Below are positions 20,951 to 32,484 of a stretch of DNA of 64,000 nt, piece after piece. Origin of the DNA: Orientallactaga sibirica (Eukaryota > Chordata > Mammalia > Rodentia > Dipodidae). Position 1 is the first letter of the stretch. Each line of letters opens with the position of its first letter. Both the position numbers and the translations under genes were made by a program. Location: assembly GCA_036365145.1 (NCBI GenBank), contig JAEOAD010000040.1:12836501-12900500 (forward strand), read 5' to 3'. Under the pieces are notes generated by a model, which ran no database searches, was not told the origin of the DNA, and worked only from the letters and a program-made list of their open reading frames with translations.

Positions 20951-21305
20951 TATCTTAATACTAGCTGGCACTTCAATGGCAGACTGCAAATGCCCATGTA
21001 GCACCTAAGCAAACGCCTCCCCAACTTCATGAGGCGCTCTCTAGGAGAACTCTGCTCTCCTGGCCATGAAGCTGGAGGATTCAACCTTAGGGGAGGTCCC
21101 TCGTGACTCTGAAAGCCGAGTGACTCTTCATCAGCAGCCACTCGACACCTGCCCAGTCACACAGCTGCAAAGTAGCCAATACGTTATCAGTGCCTCGGAA
21201 GGCAGGATACAAGGCTAGAGTGAGAAAGGTTACCAGGAGAAGAACTGCATCCTGCAGGACTTGTCTAATAAGAGAGACTCCTTAGCTTCAAAATATACCG
21301 TTGGG
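20951..21305. other. Intronic single-copy sequence
   Basis: No gene recognised. Confidence 0.5.
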
Positions 21306-21306
21306 G

Positions 21307-21562
21307 GGCTGGAGAGATGGCTTAGCGGTTAAGGCGCCTGCCTGCTAAGCCTAAGAACGCTGGTTCCAATGTCCAGCGCTTCCAATCTCCAGGTCCCACG
21401 TTTAGCCAGATGCAAAGTGATGCAAGGGTGCAATGCTGCACTTGATCACAAGGGGGCGCACGCATCTGGATTTTGTTCACAGCAGCTGAGAGACTGCTGG
21501 CACACCCATTCTCTATCTGTCTCCCTCTCCCTCTCTCTATGTCTCTCTCTGTGTCTCTCTCC
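21307..21562 (+). mobile_element. B2-like SINE, type B
   Basis: Forward type-B copy with 'gatgcaagggtgcaatgct', 'cacaagggggcgcacgcat' and 'ttgttcacagcagctgaga'. Followed by a short TA run at 21563-21580. Confidence 0.9.
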
Positions 21563-21587
21563 GATATATATATATATATACTGTTGG

Positions 21588-21785
21588 GGGCTGGAGAGAT
21601 GGCTCAGGGGTTTAGGCGCTTGCCTGCAAAGCCTAACAACTCGGGTTCGATTCTCCAGGACCCACGTAAAGCCAGACGCACAAAGTGGAGTACGTATCTG
21701 GAGTTGGTTTGCAGTGGCCAGAGGCCCTGGTGTGCCCATTCTCTCCCTCTTTCTCCCCCTTGCAAATAATAAATAAATAAATAAC
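21588..21785 (+). mobile_element. B2-like SINE, type A
   Basis: Forward copy with intact 'ggttcgattc' B-box. It lies directly after the type-B copy, so the two bodies can be compared side by side. Confidence 0.92.
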
Positions 21786-21972
21786 ACTTTTCACACCTGG
21801 CCCCACTTTTTAGCTTAGGAGGAAGAGAGCACCTCATGCAGAAGACCCCCAGCCTTGCTTCTCACACAACTTCCGGGAGGACAATGTTCATGAAGCACAA
21901 GCTTGGATTTGTCCTAGCAACAACGAAACCCATGCTCTCCCATTCAACCAAGCTTATTAAACTGCAAGTGAG

Positions 21973-22435
21973 GGCTGGGGAGATGGCTCAATGGACAGAG
22001 CTTCAGACTCCATGTAATAAACCAGAAGCCATGGTGGGCTTCTGTCATCCAGCATGCTAATGAGGAGATGGGAGACAGAGACAGAAGAATTTCCCAGAAG
22101 GTTTCCCAGAAACCCTGCCTCAAATGAGGTGATCGGAGCATTGCGTGGTGGCGCACGCCTTTAATCCCAGCGCTCGGGAGGCAGAGGTAGGAGGATCGCC
22201 GTAAGTTCAAGGCCACTCTGAGACTACAGAGTGAATTCCAGGTCAGCCTGGACTAGAGTGAGACCCTACCTCAAAAAACCAAAACACCAAAAAGCAAACA
22301 AACAAACAAAAAGAAGTGAACAGGCACGGACCAACCCAAAAGTTGTCCTCCAGCCTCCACACGCATACTTGCACTCACACACAAACATGCATGCACACTC
22401 ACAACACACATATGAAAATAAATAATACAATTTTT
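21973..22435 (+). mobile_element. B4-like SINE split by B1
   Basis: The head 'gggctggggagatggctca' at 21973 runs to 'caaatgaggtgatcgg'. It resumes after the B1 with 'aaaagttgtcctccagcct' and a CA-rich end. Confidence 0.7.
22140..22310 (+). mobile_element. B1 SINE nested in B4
   Basis: Full forward B1 near consensus, ending in 'caaaaaaccaaaacacc'. Confidence 0.92.
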
Positions 22436-22533
22436 TATGACGTAGGTGCATGATACACTCTGATTTTTCACAACACCGAGGCACTTCATCTAGTCATGGG
22501 GTATTTAGAGGATACATAGAAAATCTTACAGAA

Positions 22534-22699
22534 GCCAGGCGTGGTGGTGCACGCCTTTAGTCCCAGTACTTGGGAGGCAGAGGTAGGAGGATCGCCGTGA
22601 GTTCAAGGCCACCCTGAGGCTACATAGTGAATTCCAGGTCAGCCTGAACCAGAGTGAGACCCTACCTCGAAAACAAAACATAACAAAACAAACAAAACA
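22534..22699 (+). mobile_element. B1 SINE
   Basis: Full forward B1. The target-site duplication 'gaaaatcttacagaag' is at about 22519 and 22701. Confidence 0.93.
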
Positions 22700-22782
22700 A
22701 GAAAATCTTACAGAAGAAGAAGCTAGATGCCACACTGTGTCATTAACCACGACAAGGACGGTCTCTTTCTCTTTCTTTTACT

Positions 22783-22940
22783 TTTTTTTTTTTTGGTTTT
22801 TCGAGGTAGGGTCTTACTCTGGCCTAGGGTGACCAGGAGTTAACTATGTAGTGTCAGGGTGACCTCAAACTCACGGCAATCCTTGTACCTTTGCCTCCTG
22901 AGTGCTAGGATTAATGGCGTGTGCCACCACGCCCAGCTTT
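22783..22940 (-). mobile_element. B1 SINE
   Basis: Reverse copy ending 'gtgccaccacgcccagct', with moderate divergence. Confidence 0.9.
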
Positions 22941-23160
22941 TCTTTTTATTTTTTTACTTTTATTTATTAATTTGACAGAAAGAGACAGAGAGAGAGAGAG
23001 AGGGAGATAATGGGCACGCCAGGACCTCCAGTCACTGCAAACGAACTCCAGACACATGCGCCCCCTTGTTCATCTGGTTTATGTGGGTCCTGGAGAATCA
23101 AACCAGGATCCTTTGGCTTTGCAGGCAAACGCCTTATCCGCTAAGCCATCTCTCCAGCCC
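22941..23160 (-). mobile_element. B2-like SINE, type A
   Basis: Reverse copy abutting the B1. Ends 'ctaagccatctctccagccc'. Confidence 0.9.
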
Positions 23161-23986
23161 CACTTTCTTTTTCTACTGTGCCCTGACTTCAGAGGGCAAG
23201 TGCAAGGTCTTTCCTGACATTCCACACCTTACCTTCTGGATTGATTGAAGACTAAAGTTTCCCCATCAAACACGCAAGACTCTTCTATGTGATGCACTGA
23301 GGTAAGGTGTGTGTGTGTGTGTGTGTGTGTGTGTCCTTGTCCACGAGCTCGGGAGGAACGATGTTCTCTCTGTGTTACAAACTTCTACAGCAGGAGTCAG
23401 CTTGGGCGCAGGCACCGTTGGGCTCACTTTGGGCATGGTTCCAATTCCAGTAAAGAGAAAACGGCCCTGGAATACCCAAGCCAGCATTCTGCCCCCGACA
23501 GTTGCTCTGAGAAATGCTGCAGGCACAGTGTGCCTACCTCCGATGTCCCTGTGGGTGTGTGCTTCCCATCCTGAAGTGACCTGCACATCAGCTGACCACA
23601 TTAACATTCACCTTCAGGTGAAGGGACAGTGTCTCTTTATTAATGATAGCAATGAAGAAGTAAAAAGGAGAGAGGGAAGAGATTAGATATTTTCATCCTG
23701 TCCAGCAGTTTCTAGTGGCCGAGGACAGGAACAAGACATCTCTAGGAAGTTTCATTTCTTCTTCTAGGGGACAAAATGAAGATCCGCTGAGAGCTGCTTG
23801 CAGGGCATGAACTTTGGAGGAGGGCCGGGGTTGGCAACTGCAGCCCTGGGAGCCTGAGGGACAAGGGTTTCTGCCCCCACCCACCTGGGGTAAAAGGCCA
23901 GACAGAGCTTCTTGGCAAAATAAAGCACATAACACACCAGAGCCTATATTTTGTCTGAATCTTATTTAAAAGAAAAGGGGGATGGG
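23161..23986. other. Intronic single-copy block with (GT)n
   Basis: GT run at 23307-23334. Open frames reading through it are low-complexity artefacts. No exon recognised. Confidence 0.5.
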
Positions 23987-24215
23987 GCTGGAGAGATGGC
24001 TCAGTGGTTAAGGCACTTGCCTCCAGAGCCTGACAACCCTGGTTCAATTCCCCAGGACCCACATAAGCCAGATGCACAAAGCGGCACATACACCTGGAGT
24101 TCATTTGCAGTGGCTAGAGGTCCTGGCATGCCCATATTCTCTCTCTCTCCCTCTGTGTATATGTGCATGTCAGATAACTAACTAACTAACTAAATATTTT
24201 AAAAAATAAAAAAAG
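23987..24215 (+). mobile_element. B2-like SINE, type A
   Basis: Forward copy with a 'taactaactaac' tail. 'aaaaggggg'-like flanks suggest the target-site duplication. Confidence 0.9.
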
Positions 24216-24951
24216 GAAAGGGGGAAAATTTGATACATGCTAGAAAAAACAGAATTTACTTATATCTCCCGACCTTAAGTAGAAATTAGTTGCTAACCTC
24301 CACCAAGCACTGGAAGCTTGTTTCATTTCCCTTCAACACAGGGCACAGGAGATGGGCACTGGAGACAGATTATAGGTACCAAGCAGCATTAGGCATTCTG
24401 CTCCTGTATCTGACTTCAGGAAACACTATCCAGCCAACAGTGACTCATCCTGGCTGCCAGATGCAATAGGAGGTTGATTTGCTGGACTGGAGCAAAGCAG
24501 ACAACAGTATGCAGGGGAAGAGCTCTGCCCGGCCCGGCAATGCTCAAGATTAATTAAAGGCCGTGCAGCAAATGGAAAACTACCATTACCACCTGACACC
24601 CGAGAGATGACCAAAACGCACCTGGACGTACCAACAGTGCTAGTTCAGAAAATCAATACTTCCGCATTTATTTGGTTTGGGTTGTTGTTGTGATTTGGCT
24701 TTTTTTTTTTAATTTTTTCTTCTCAGTGTGTAATGAAATGTATGATAGGCATCAGATCCACAGGGATTTTTCAAGGACTCAGAGTTTATTATAAATAGAC
24801 ATTCTAAAAAAAAAAAATCATGAAAATACCAGCAACTAAAAACCAATGATCAATGGTAGACAATCTTTAAATTTAGATCCACAGTTTCACTATGGCAAGA
24901 TGCCCTGGGATACCCCTGTGCTTGTTCCCTGTCTCTCTCGGCTTGCAAGTA

Positions 24952-24984
<33 letters not shown>

Positions 24985-25486
24985 GTCTAAGTTTCTTGGT
25001 CAACTTAAATAAAAGGTGAGACATTTGAATATGTCTTTCAAGTATGACAATTATCCTTACATTTAATTAAAATAAATTATTAATTCAGAAGAACTGCCTT
25101 ATGTAACTTTGCAGCCTATACACCAATAATACCAAAATTGTTTTGGATAGCTTTTTTTTTAATCATCCCCTCATAATCTTATTTTTCTAAATGTAGTTAG
25201 ATTACAGAAATTTTCTCATTTCTTTTCTCATTACTGTTACCCATCTTTTTTTCTTTTTCTGTTTCACTTCCTGGGAGATTTCTGCACTGTCACCTCCCAA
25301 CCCTCCTACTGAATAATGTGCCTCTAAATGACTGATTTCCAAGAGCCCTTATCTGAATGAACAGCGCCCCACCCTGTATTCACGCATGCGGAACACTGTT
25401 CATCTCTCACAGGATTTCACTGCCTTTCCTTTGAAATTTTCTTTGCTCTTGCATCTGAATCCTTTGAGCTCCCTTTTCTTTTTTCA
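24216..25486. other. Repeat-poor intronic block, 1.27 kb
   Basis: Contains an AAT run at 24951-24983. The 24420-24660 part has mixed composition with 'gattaattaaag' and an E-box 'cacctg', and is a candidate conserved element by inference. Confidence 0.4.
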
Positions 25487-25637
25487 TTTTATTTTATTTT
25501 ATTTATTTGAAAGGAGAGAGAGAGAGAGAGAGACAGACAGAGAGAAAATGAGCACGCCAGGGCCTCTAGCCACTGCAAATGAACTCCAGATACGTGCGCC
25601 CCCTTGTGCATCTGGCTTATGTGGGTACCGCACCAGC
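25487..25637 (-). mobile_element. B2-like SINE, truncated head
   Basis: Reverse copy that breaks at 'cttatgtgggtaccgcacc', joining directly to 'agccc'. The tRNA head is therefore internally deleted. Confidence 0.85.
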
Positions 25638-26299
25638 CCTCTGCCACGTTTCCATCTTGACAGATACTAGTTCATGACTCCATGTTTCTCCTAGTCTCAT
25701 TAAAAGAGGAAGCTTGTTTTCGTACCTGTTCTCTTTATAATTCAGAAGATTCAGAAAAGGAAGAAGCTGCAAAAATAGCTTTGCTCTATTACCTTAGAGA
25801 CTGGAAATATATATTTTTTCATCTGTATATGATGCTATCACTGGAAATTTTATCTCAAGCCACAAATACCCATGTGCTGAAAATAAGAACGGTTTTATTT
25901 TTCCGTTCATCCTGTGTATACTTACGATTCCCCACAGAGTAACCACTAATTGTATTTCATTCTAAAGTGATCTTGAAAAAGCTCATGGCTAACGATATCC
26001 AAGACCTGCCATTGTGAAGTCATCCCTCCTCAAGTACTTACTAAATCTATATTGAATTTCTTTCCCTTCTCTCAAATGACCTCCATAAGCGTTCACACTA
26101 ACAGTGGCAGGGTGGTTTCAGGGAACTGAATCTCTGTGGTTCAAAATAGAGTAATTGAGACAGCACCTTCTGATAGAAAAGATTCTGAAGACAAGCCTTT
26201 ATTTTGAAAGGATGTTTGTGAACAGAACTTACTTCACATCTTGACATGACTAAATGAGGCTCTTAACACTTTCCTTCTCTTGCTGTGTAAGGTCATGCT
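25638..26299. other. Intronic single-copy sequence
   Basis: AT-rich. The 86-codon frame at 25682-25942 has no recognisable family. Confidence 0.45.
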
Positions 26300-26604
26300 G
26301 ACTCCTACAGTTCAGATCTGAATGTTCCTCATGGGTTAATGACCCCTAGCTTGATGCTGTTGGGAGGCGGTGGAAACTTTGAATGGAATGCCTCTGAAGG
26401 TCATTCTGGGACCCCAGTCTCTTCCTCTTTCACTTCCTGGACACGACCCAAGGAGTTTGTTCCACTACTTCCTCTAGCCACGGTGTGCTGTGGTCTCAAA
26501 GCAGCAAGGCTGCCCGATCATGGACTGAGCTCTCTAAAACTGTGAGCAAAAAAAAAAAGAAAGAAAAAAAACCTTTTCATAAGTTGATTATCTTAGGTAC
26601 TTTT
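26300..26604 (+). mobile_element. Old ERVL-MaLR LTR
   Basis: 'tgttgggaggcggtggaaa' early, then 'cataagttgattatcttag' at the end, an LTR layout older than the ORR1-like copies at 19.9-20.8 kb. Confidence 0.55.
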
Positions 26605-26605
26605 T

Positions 26606-26804
26606 AAAAATTTATTTATTTATTTATTTATTTATTTGAGACGTGGGGGGAGAGAGATGGGCACCCCAGGTCCTCCAGCCACTGCAAACTCCAGACGCAT
26701 GTGCCATCAATGTGCACCTGGCTTACATGGGATCTGGAGAATTGAACCTGGGTCCTTAGGCTTTGCAGGCAAGCGCCTTAACTACTAAACCATCCCTCCA
26801 GCCC
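26606..26804 (-). mobile_element. B2-like SINE, type A
   Basis: Reverse copy within the old LTR end. 'ttaggta' flanks both sides. Confidence 0.88.
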
Positions 26805-26840
26805 TATTTTAGGTATTTTTTTTTTTTAAATAGCAACAGA

Positions 26841-27000
26841 GCTGGGCGTGGTGGCGCACGCCTTTAATCCCAGCACTTGGGAGGCAGAGGTAGGAGGATT
26901 GCCATGAGTTCGAGGCCACCCTGAGACTACAGAGTGAATTCCAGGTCAGCCTGGGCTTGAGTGAGACCCTACCTCGAAAAACCAAAAAATAAATAAATAA
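26841..27000 (+). mobile_element. B1 SINE
   Basis: Full forward B1 with target-site duplication 'aaatagcaacaga' (about 26828 and 27021). Confidence 0.93.
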
Positions 27001-27003
27001 ATA

Positions 27004-27690
27004 AATAAAAAAAAAAATAAAATAGCAACAGAAAGATGACTACACATACACTGAACACACTCTTCCAGTTTCTTCCTCTGACTAGCTCCACCTTATCCTT
27101 CATTTCAGCTTTCCTTGATCACCTCCCTGCACACTTCCAAAGGCTGACCTGGTGGTGTACCTGTGTTCCTATACCATCTGGGGGGCTGCCATCAATAGTA
27201 TTTACTCTGCTGTTGTAATCATTGGTTTGTCAGTCTCCATCACTAAACCATATGCTTCTGGAGGGTGAACCATGACTTTTTTTTAATCTTCTCTTTCTGG
27301 GCATCATAAATCATGCCTGGAACATAGCCAGTGGCCAGTCATAGATTTACTTATTAAATCATTAAGAAAAATGCTGCTTTATAAATGAAAATAAAGATCT
27401 CTTGATGAAATTAGAGGCCAGAGGAGCTAGAGGGGGATAATTCATACTGGTGACATTAGTCACGCCTTCCCTCAGAAAACCCACCTTCACGGAGCAGCAT
27501 GGAAACTCCTATAGGACTCAATTCAGTGGAACTTCAGAAATCAACGTTTTCCTTAGAGGGTTAAACAACCGTTGCTGATCAGGCAGAAAGTTCACTCACT
27601 GTACTTGGAGCATCTGTCTGAGTCAAGGGCTTTAAGTTGCAATGAGTGGAAATCCACAGAAGTTAAAAAGGCAGGTGGGGGGTGGGAAGA
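27004..27690. other. Intronic block with an L2/MIR3-like remnant
   Basis: 27225-27365 resembles an L2 3' end: 'atgcttctggagggtgaac' and 'tgcctggaacatagccagt', followed by a 'cttattaaatcatt' terminus. The remainder is unrecognised. Confidence 0.45.
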
Positions 27691-28330
27691 GTTCACGGAC
27701 CTGCAAAGCTGCAAAGCCCTACAGTGAGCAGCCACACTTCAAGGAAAAGCCATAGAGTGTCGGGCACAGTTGAAGGCCCCTGGGCTACTGGAGGTTTAGG
27801 CAGGCCTGAGTTGTGAGGCATGACGAAGGGCCCAGGACCCCGAGGTTGCAGCGAGCCTCGACCCCAATCATCTCGAGACCAGCAGGAGTGAGGCCACTCC
27901 CTCCCCTGAGCCCGGGGCACCTGGACATCCTGATAAGACTTAGGTGACACTTTCCCAGAGCCTCGTGACCTTTGTCTGCTTATGTCCCTATATGTTAACG
28001 AGGTATCAGCCAGCAGCATTCACACAGCCCGACCCCCTGATACTTCCCTATACTACTTAGACCATGTGACCCTCTCCCGCTCACCTGTGACATCACTACA
28101 TGCTAATTAGGCATCAGCAAGACCTTTGAACTGGCCAATCACCTCATGACCCGTACCTATCCATACCTCTTCCTGCTCTTTCACAAACGCTTATTAACAC
28201 ATTCCCCTGGAAAACAAACAAGCTGATCTCTGAAGCTGTCTCCTGGGTGTTTCTTTGCATCACCCTCACAGCCACTTGAGACCCCGCTCTGCCGTTGCCG
28301 GGACGCCCCTGGAACACTGAGGCACTGCGG
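27691..28330 (+). mobile_element. Candidate class II-type (ERVK-like) solo LTR
   Basis: Its last third reads 'gctgatctctgaagctgtc' then 'ctcctgggtgtttctttgc' and 'gagaccccgctctgcc', resembling the R/U5 of rodent class II LTRs. Upstream are two similar words, 'gaggtatcagccagcag' and 'taggcatcagcaagacc'. No internal retroviral genes are seen. The start is uncertain. Confidence 0.45.
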
Positions 28331-28640
28331 CCCCAGGACAACCAGGAACCACAATAGAGGACAAGGGGGCCTTCATGAGCCCTTTGGGCTATTGTGTGCT
28401 GTCCACCAGACACATGGGAGTCAACGGCCACTACTGGAACAAGGACTTCGACTTGTGGGTCAACCGCTGATGGTGGATGAACACCTTTCCTGCGGTCAGT
28501 ACTGCGACTGCCCTGACGCTGGACACCTGCTAGAGTATGACAGGATGTCCATAGCCATGGTGGCCATGCAGAGACTCTGGACCACAGCTGCACCAAAGAA
28601 CCCTTGGCACAGCCATGCTAAGCACCCAGACTCAGGAGTA
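28331..28640. other. Unassigned sequence between two LTR-like parts
   Basis: GC-richer than its surroundings, with overlapping open frames on both strands (28144-28596 minus, 28392-28649 plus). None matches a family I recognise. Confidence 0.35.
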
Positions 28641-28803
28641 AGTTTCTGAGATGTTGAAGAACAGCAAGAAGTGGCAGAGGCCGTGCCATCCTTTCCTCTG
28701 CCATTAGGAAGCTTGCCCTTGAGGTCGTAAGCCAAAACAAACCCTTGCCTCCCATCAGCTGCTTTGGGTCAGGTGTTTTGTCCCAGCAATGTAAAGGTAA
28801 TTA
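28641..28803 (+). mobile_element. ERVL-MaLR LTR 3' part
   Basis: 'gtaagccaaaacaaaccct', 'cagctgctttgggtcaggt' and 'ttgtcccagcaatgtaaag' match the 3' end of ORR1/MT-like LTRs. Confidence 0.75.
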
Positions 28804-28809
28804 CAACAT

Positions 28810-28812
<3 letters not shown>

Positions 28813-28886
<74 letters not shown>
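28813..28886. repeat. Compound (CA)n(GA)n microsatellite
   Basis: About 22 CA units then about 15 GA units, directly after the LTR end. Confidence 0.95.
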
Positions 28887-28889
<3 letters not shown>

Positions 28890-29290
28890 AGAAGATTTAA
28901 AAAAAAGAATGTGTCTTTTTCTTGGCCTCTTCTTGTCTCTCTCTGCTTCCTGGCTGTTGCAAGGTGATCAGCTTTCCTCCACCATGCCCTTCTGAATAGG
29001 TTACAGTAACTCATATTGCACACAGTGACCTGTGTGACTTCCCCGAATCCCCACTAACAACACTTTTTCTCTCTCTCTCTTTGATGGATATAAAATGGTC
29101 CCAGTCTTATACACTTTTAATATATTTGGGAATAAATATTTGTCATGTGCTGTTTCTTTTCCATTTGCCTTTTAAACTTTTCTCATTAACTTGTACCTGG
29201 TCAAGTCTACCAGTCCATCAGGCTTTTCCCATATAGTTACTCAGACTTTTGCTTTAAAAGCTGGATGTGTGTCAAGAGTTAGTGTTTGAG
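28887..29290. other. Intronic single-copy sequence
   Basis: No feature recognised. Confidence 0.5.
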
Positions 29291-29488
29291 GGGCTGGAGA
29301 GATGGCTTAGTGGTTAAGGTGCTTGCTTGTAAAACCTAAGGGCCCATGTTTGACTCTACAGATCCCATGTAAGTCATATGCACAAAGGTGAGGCAAGTGC
29401 AAGGTCGCACATGCCCACTAAGTGGTGAAACTGAAGCACACCAATTCTCTCTCTCTCTCTCTGTGTCTCTCTCTAAAATAAAAAAAAA
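29291..29488 (+). mobile_element. B2-like SINE, type B, diverged
   Basis: Forward copy with 'gcaagtgcaaggtcgcaca' body. Target-site duplication 'agagttagtgtttgag' at about 29275 and, with two changes, 29489. Confidence 0.85.
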
Positions 29489-30284
29489 GAGTTAGCATTT
29501 GAGGGTGTGGTCATAATCTGGACAGGCATGTCCCTTGTACCCTGAGGCCATGAAGTATGACCTTCAGTCAGTATTTTGTATCAGTATCCAGGGATGCTGT
29601 ATACCTGTGTGATCGGCACAAGCGGTTGGATAATCTTGTTCAAAGGGAACAATTCCATCCCTCACAGAGCTCAGCTCACTAGCAGAGAGGGGAGGTGGCA
29701 TTTAATGAATCCCTTTTGTGTTTCTCCAAGGAAATAAAAATGCTCTCGTTTAAAACAATCTTTCCCTAGACTCATCTCACAGATGACTTTCCAAGTTCTA
29801 CAATATGGCACTGTCCCTACACCGAATCCAGAACTGGTTCATGCATATCCTGGCAGCTCTAGTGTTAGATGTCTTATCTGCTTTTGTTGAAAGCTTTGAC
29901 TTGATAAATATCCCAAGATTTATTGCTTTTGGCATTGGGTTAGAGATGACCTAACAGGAGCTTATACAAACCCTTCCCCTCCTCCCACTTTATCTCTTTT
30001 AGGACAAAGTATTTTTATCTAATGAAAAGAGGGCAAGGTACTTTCCTTTTTTAAAAAAAAAAATCTGCAGCTTGCAGATACCTTCAAGTCCATTACATCA
30101 CGACACGCTTACAAACCACAACACATTATTGAAATCATGTCCTGAAACACAAGTAAGACCTGTGGGTGAGGCTGGAAGGTGAACCAAAGGACACATCGTA
30201 CTTAAGCGCTTAAAAGAAGATCGGGGGTTCCGCTGGCTTTAATGGAAACACTATCGTAATAGCTAAGTCTGTATCTTCAGTCTT
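29489..30284. other. Intronic repeat-poor block
   Basis: No exon or repeat recognised. Confidence 0.5.
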
Positions 30285-30568
30285 TGTGTGCATGTAGGTG
30301 TGAGTGCGGGTACGTGTGTGGAGGTCAGAGGATAACTTCGGGTGTTGGTCCTTGCCCTCTCCCTTACTCACTTGCTGTGCATAGCTGCATTTGCTGAGAA
30401 GCTTCTGAGAAATTATTCTGTCTCTGCCTCCATTCTTGGCATAGGCCTGTCTATGATTACTGATGTCCACTACCATATCCAGTGTTCACGTGGATTCTGA
30501 GGATGCGAACTCAGGTCCTCACACTTGTGTGCCAGTGCTTTATCCACTGAGCCATCTCCTCGGCCCTG
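30285..30568 (-). mobile_element. B4-like SINE
   Basis: Reverse B4: 'gtgtggaggtcagaggata', 'gaactcaggtcctcacact', 'ctgagccatctcctcggcc'. Confidence 0.75.
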
Positions 30569-30580
30569 TGTTTTCAATCT

Positions 30581-30822
30581 TTTTTTGTTTTTGAGAGAGA
30601 GAGAGAGACAGAAAGAGAGGAAGAGGCAGAGAGAGAATGGGCACGCCAATAGCCTCTTGGCTGCTGTGAACAAACTCCAGATGTTTGCGCCCCCTTGTGG
30701 GCAAGCGTGGCATTACATGCTTGCATCACTTGCGTCCGGCTAAACGTGGGACCTGGAGATTGAACGGGTGTTCTTAGGCGTGGCAGGCAGGCACCTTAAT
30801 TGCTAAGTCATCTCTCCAGCCC
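30581..30822 (-). mobile_element. B2-like SINE, type B
   Basis: Reverse type-B copy with 'cccccttgtgggcaagcgt'. 'ttttcaatctt' occurs at both edges (about 30571 and 30826) as its target-site duplication, so it inserted at the B4 end. Confidence 0.9.
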
Positions 30823-31164
30823 TGTATTTTCAATCTTAATCTTCTGCCTACATTCTAGCTGCCTACTGAAACATTGCCCCATGTATAATTGTGTCACAAA
30901 AGAGCAAGTGAGCAACATCCCTACCGTTTCCCAATTTTGGGTATCACTAGAGCTTATTGTGTGAGATGTCACAGAGCCCCATGCCCACCCCCATCTCCCC
31001 CTACCACCTGGCCAGAACTCAATAGGTGATCTAGCCGAGCTAGCTCCTTCCCTGAGCACCAGCACACATCTCCACAAGGCCCTCCCTCCACTGAGAAAGT
31101 CCCCATCCTGGGGCAGGGGCATAAGAGCCCCCAGATGCCATTCTGTCTTTGTCTTTCTTTTTTA
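30823..31164. other. Intronic single-copy sequence
   Basis: An open minus frame (30808-31122) covers it, but it starts inside a SINE and has no splice or family support. Confidence 0.45.
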
Positions 31165-31176
31165 ATTAAAAAATTT

Positions 31177-31415
31177 TTTAAATATTTCATTTATTTATTT
31201 ATTTCAGAGAGAGAGAGAGAAAGAGGGGCAGAGAGAGAGAGAGAGAGAGAGAGAAAGGGAAAGAATGGGTGCTCCAGGGCCTCCAGTCACTGCAAATGAA
31301 CTCCAGATACATGTGCCCCCTTGAGCATCTGGCTTGGGTGGGTCCTAGAGAATTGAACTGGGATCCTTTGACTTTGCAGGCAAACGTCTTAACCACTAAG
31401 CTATCTCTCCAGCCC
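31177..31415 (-). mobile_element. B2-like SINE, type A
   Basis: Complete reverse copy with long GA runs. Confidence 0.9.
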
Positions 31416-31810
31416 TCTATCTTTTTTTTCTGGTTCTCTTTCCTGAAGTAAGGTGCGTGTTCTATGACCCCCAACTGTATTGTTGTATCTCTGTCTCAGC
31501 CTGCCTCTCCCACCCTCCTTCCTTGGCTTCAGAGTCCCACCCCACCCACAACCCCACCCTCTCCAAGTCACCCCACCTCCTCCTGAACCACCCTGCTGTG
31601 AGCCACTAATAGTAAACAGTGTCTTACACACCAGTACACTGGTCCCAGAACCTCTGTATTGGAACCTCTGACATATTTTCCTCTGTCATGGCCTTTCCTG
31701 TGAGCTAGCACATCCTTTCCTGTCTTCCATCATTACCCACTAAGCTTCACTGTTTTCATTTGACTGCAGAACATTTTTATTGCAGTAGAGTTTAAAAACT
31801 GATGGATTCG
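31416..31810. other. Intronic sequence with C-rich run
   Basis: 31530-31600 is a C/A-rich low-complexity run, G-rich in the transcript sense. Otherwise unrecognised. Confidence 0.5.
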
Positions 31811-32025
31811 GGCTGGAGAGATGGCTCAGCAGCTAAGGCACTTGCCTGAAAAGCCTAAAGACCGAGTTTGATTTCCGAGTACCTACGTAAAGTCAGATGC
31901 ATAAGGTGGGCACATGTGCCTGGAGTTTGTTTACAGTAGCTGGAGGCCCTGGAGCGCCCATTCTCTCTCTCTGCCTCTTTCTTTCTCTTAAATACATACA
32001 TAAATAAATAATTAAAATATTTTTT
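31811..32025 (+). mobile_element. B2-like SINE, type A
   Basis: Forward copy with target-site duplication 'aactgatgrattc' (about 31797 and 32028). Confidence 0.92.
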
Positions 32026-32099
32026 AAAAACTGATGAATTCATTACATTAAAACCTGTATACTAATGTCCAAGACAGTAGTTTGATAATAGTTTATATT

Positions 32100-32134
<35 letters not shown>

Positions 32135-32323
32135 TTTGAGAGATAAAGAGGGAGAGAGAGAGAGGGAGATAGAATGGGCACTCCAGGGCCTCTAGCCACT
32201 GTGAATGAATTCCAGATGCATGCGCCCCTTGTGCATCTGGCTTATGTGGGTTCTGGAGAACTGAACCAGGATCCTTTAGCTTTGCAGGCAAATGCCTTAA
32301 CCACTAAGCCATCTCTCCAGCCC
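32100..32323 (-). mobile_element. B2-like SINE, type A
   Basis: Reverse copy with TTTA tail. Target-site duplication 'ttgataatag' at about 32081 and 32324. Confidence 0.93.
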
Positions 32324-32484
32324 TTGATAATAGCTTAATAGGTAGCAAGCCCTTTAATGTCTACTGACTGATAAACAAATAAAATGTGGCATAGAGCCAT
32401 ACAACAGTCTACTACTTAGTCATCAACAGGAATGAAACACTCATGTTATAGCATAGATGAACCTCAAAAACCTTACATTAAGGG

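Noticed and set aside
20483..21004. 173-codon minus-strand frame
   Set aside because: Covers a solo LTR and a B4 remnant. No retroviral or host domain.
28144..28596. 150-codon minus-strand frame
   Set aside because: Overlaps LTR-like sequence, and the translation shows no known domain or retroviral motif. The DNA is kept as a finding but no gene is called.
30808..31122. 104-codon minus-strand frame in gene sense
   Set aside because: Starts within a SINE flank. I could not find an acceptor/donor pair with a phase fitting the Cracd exons.
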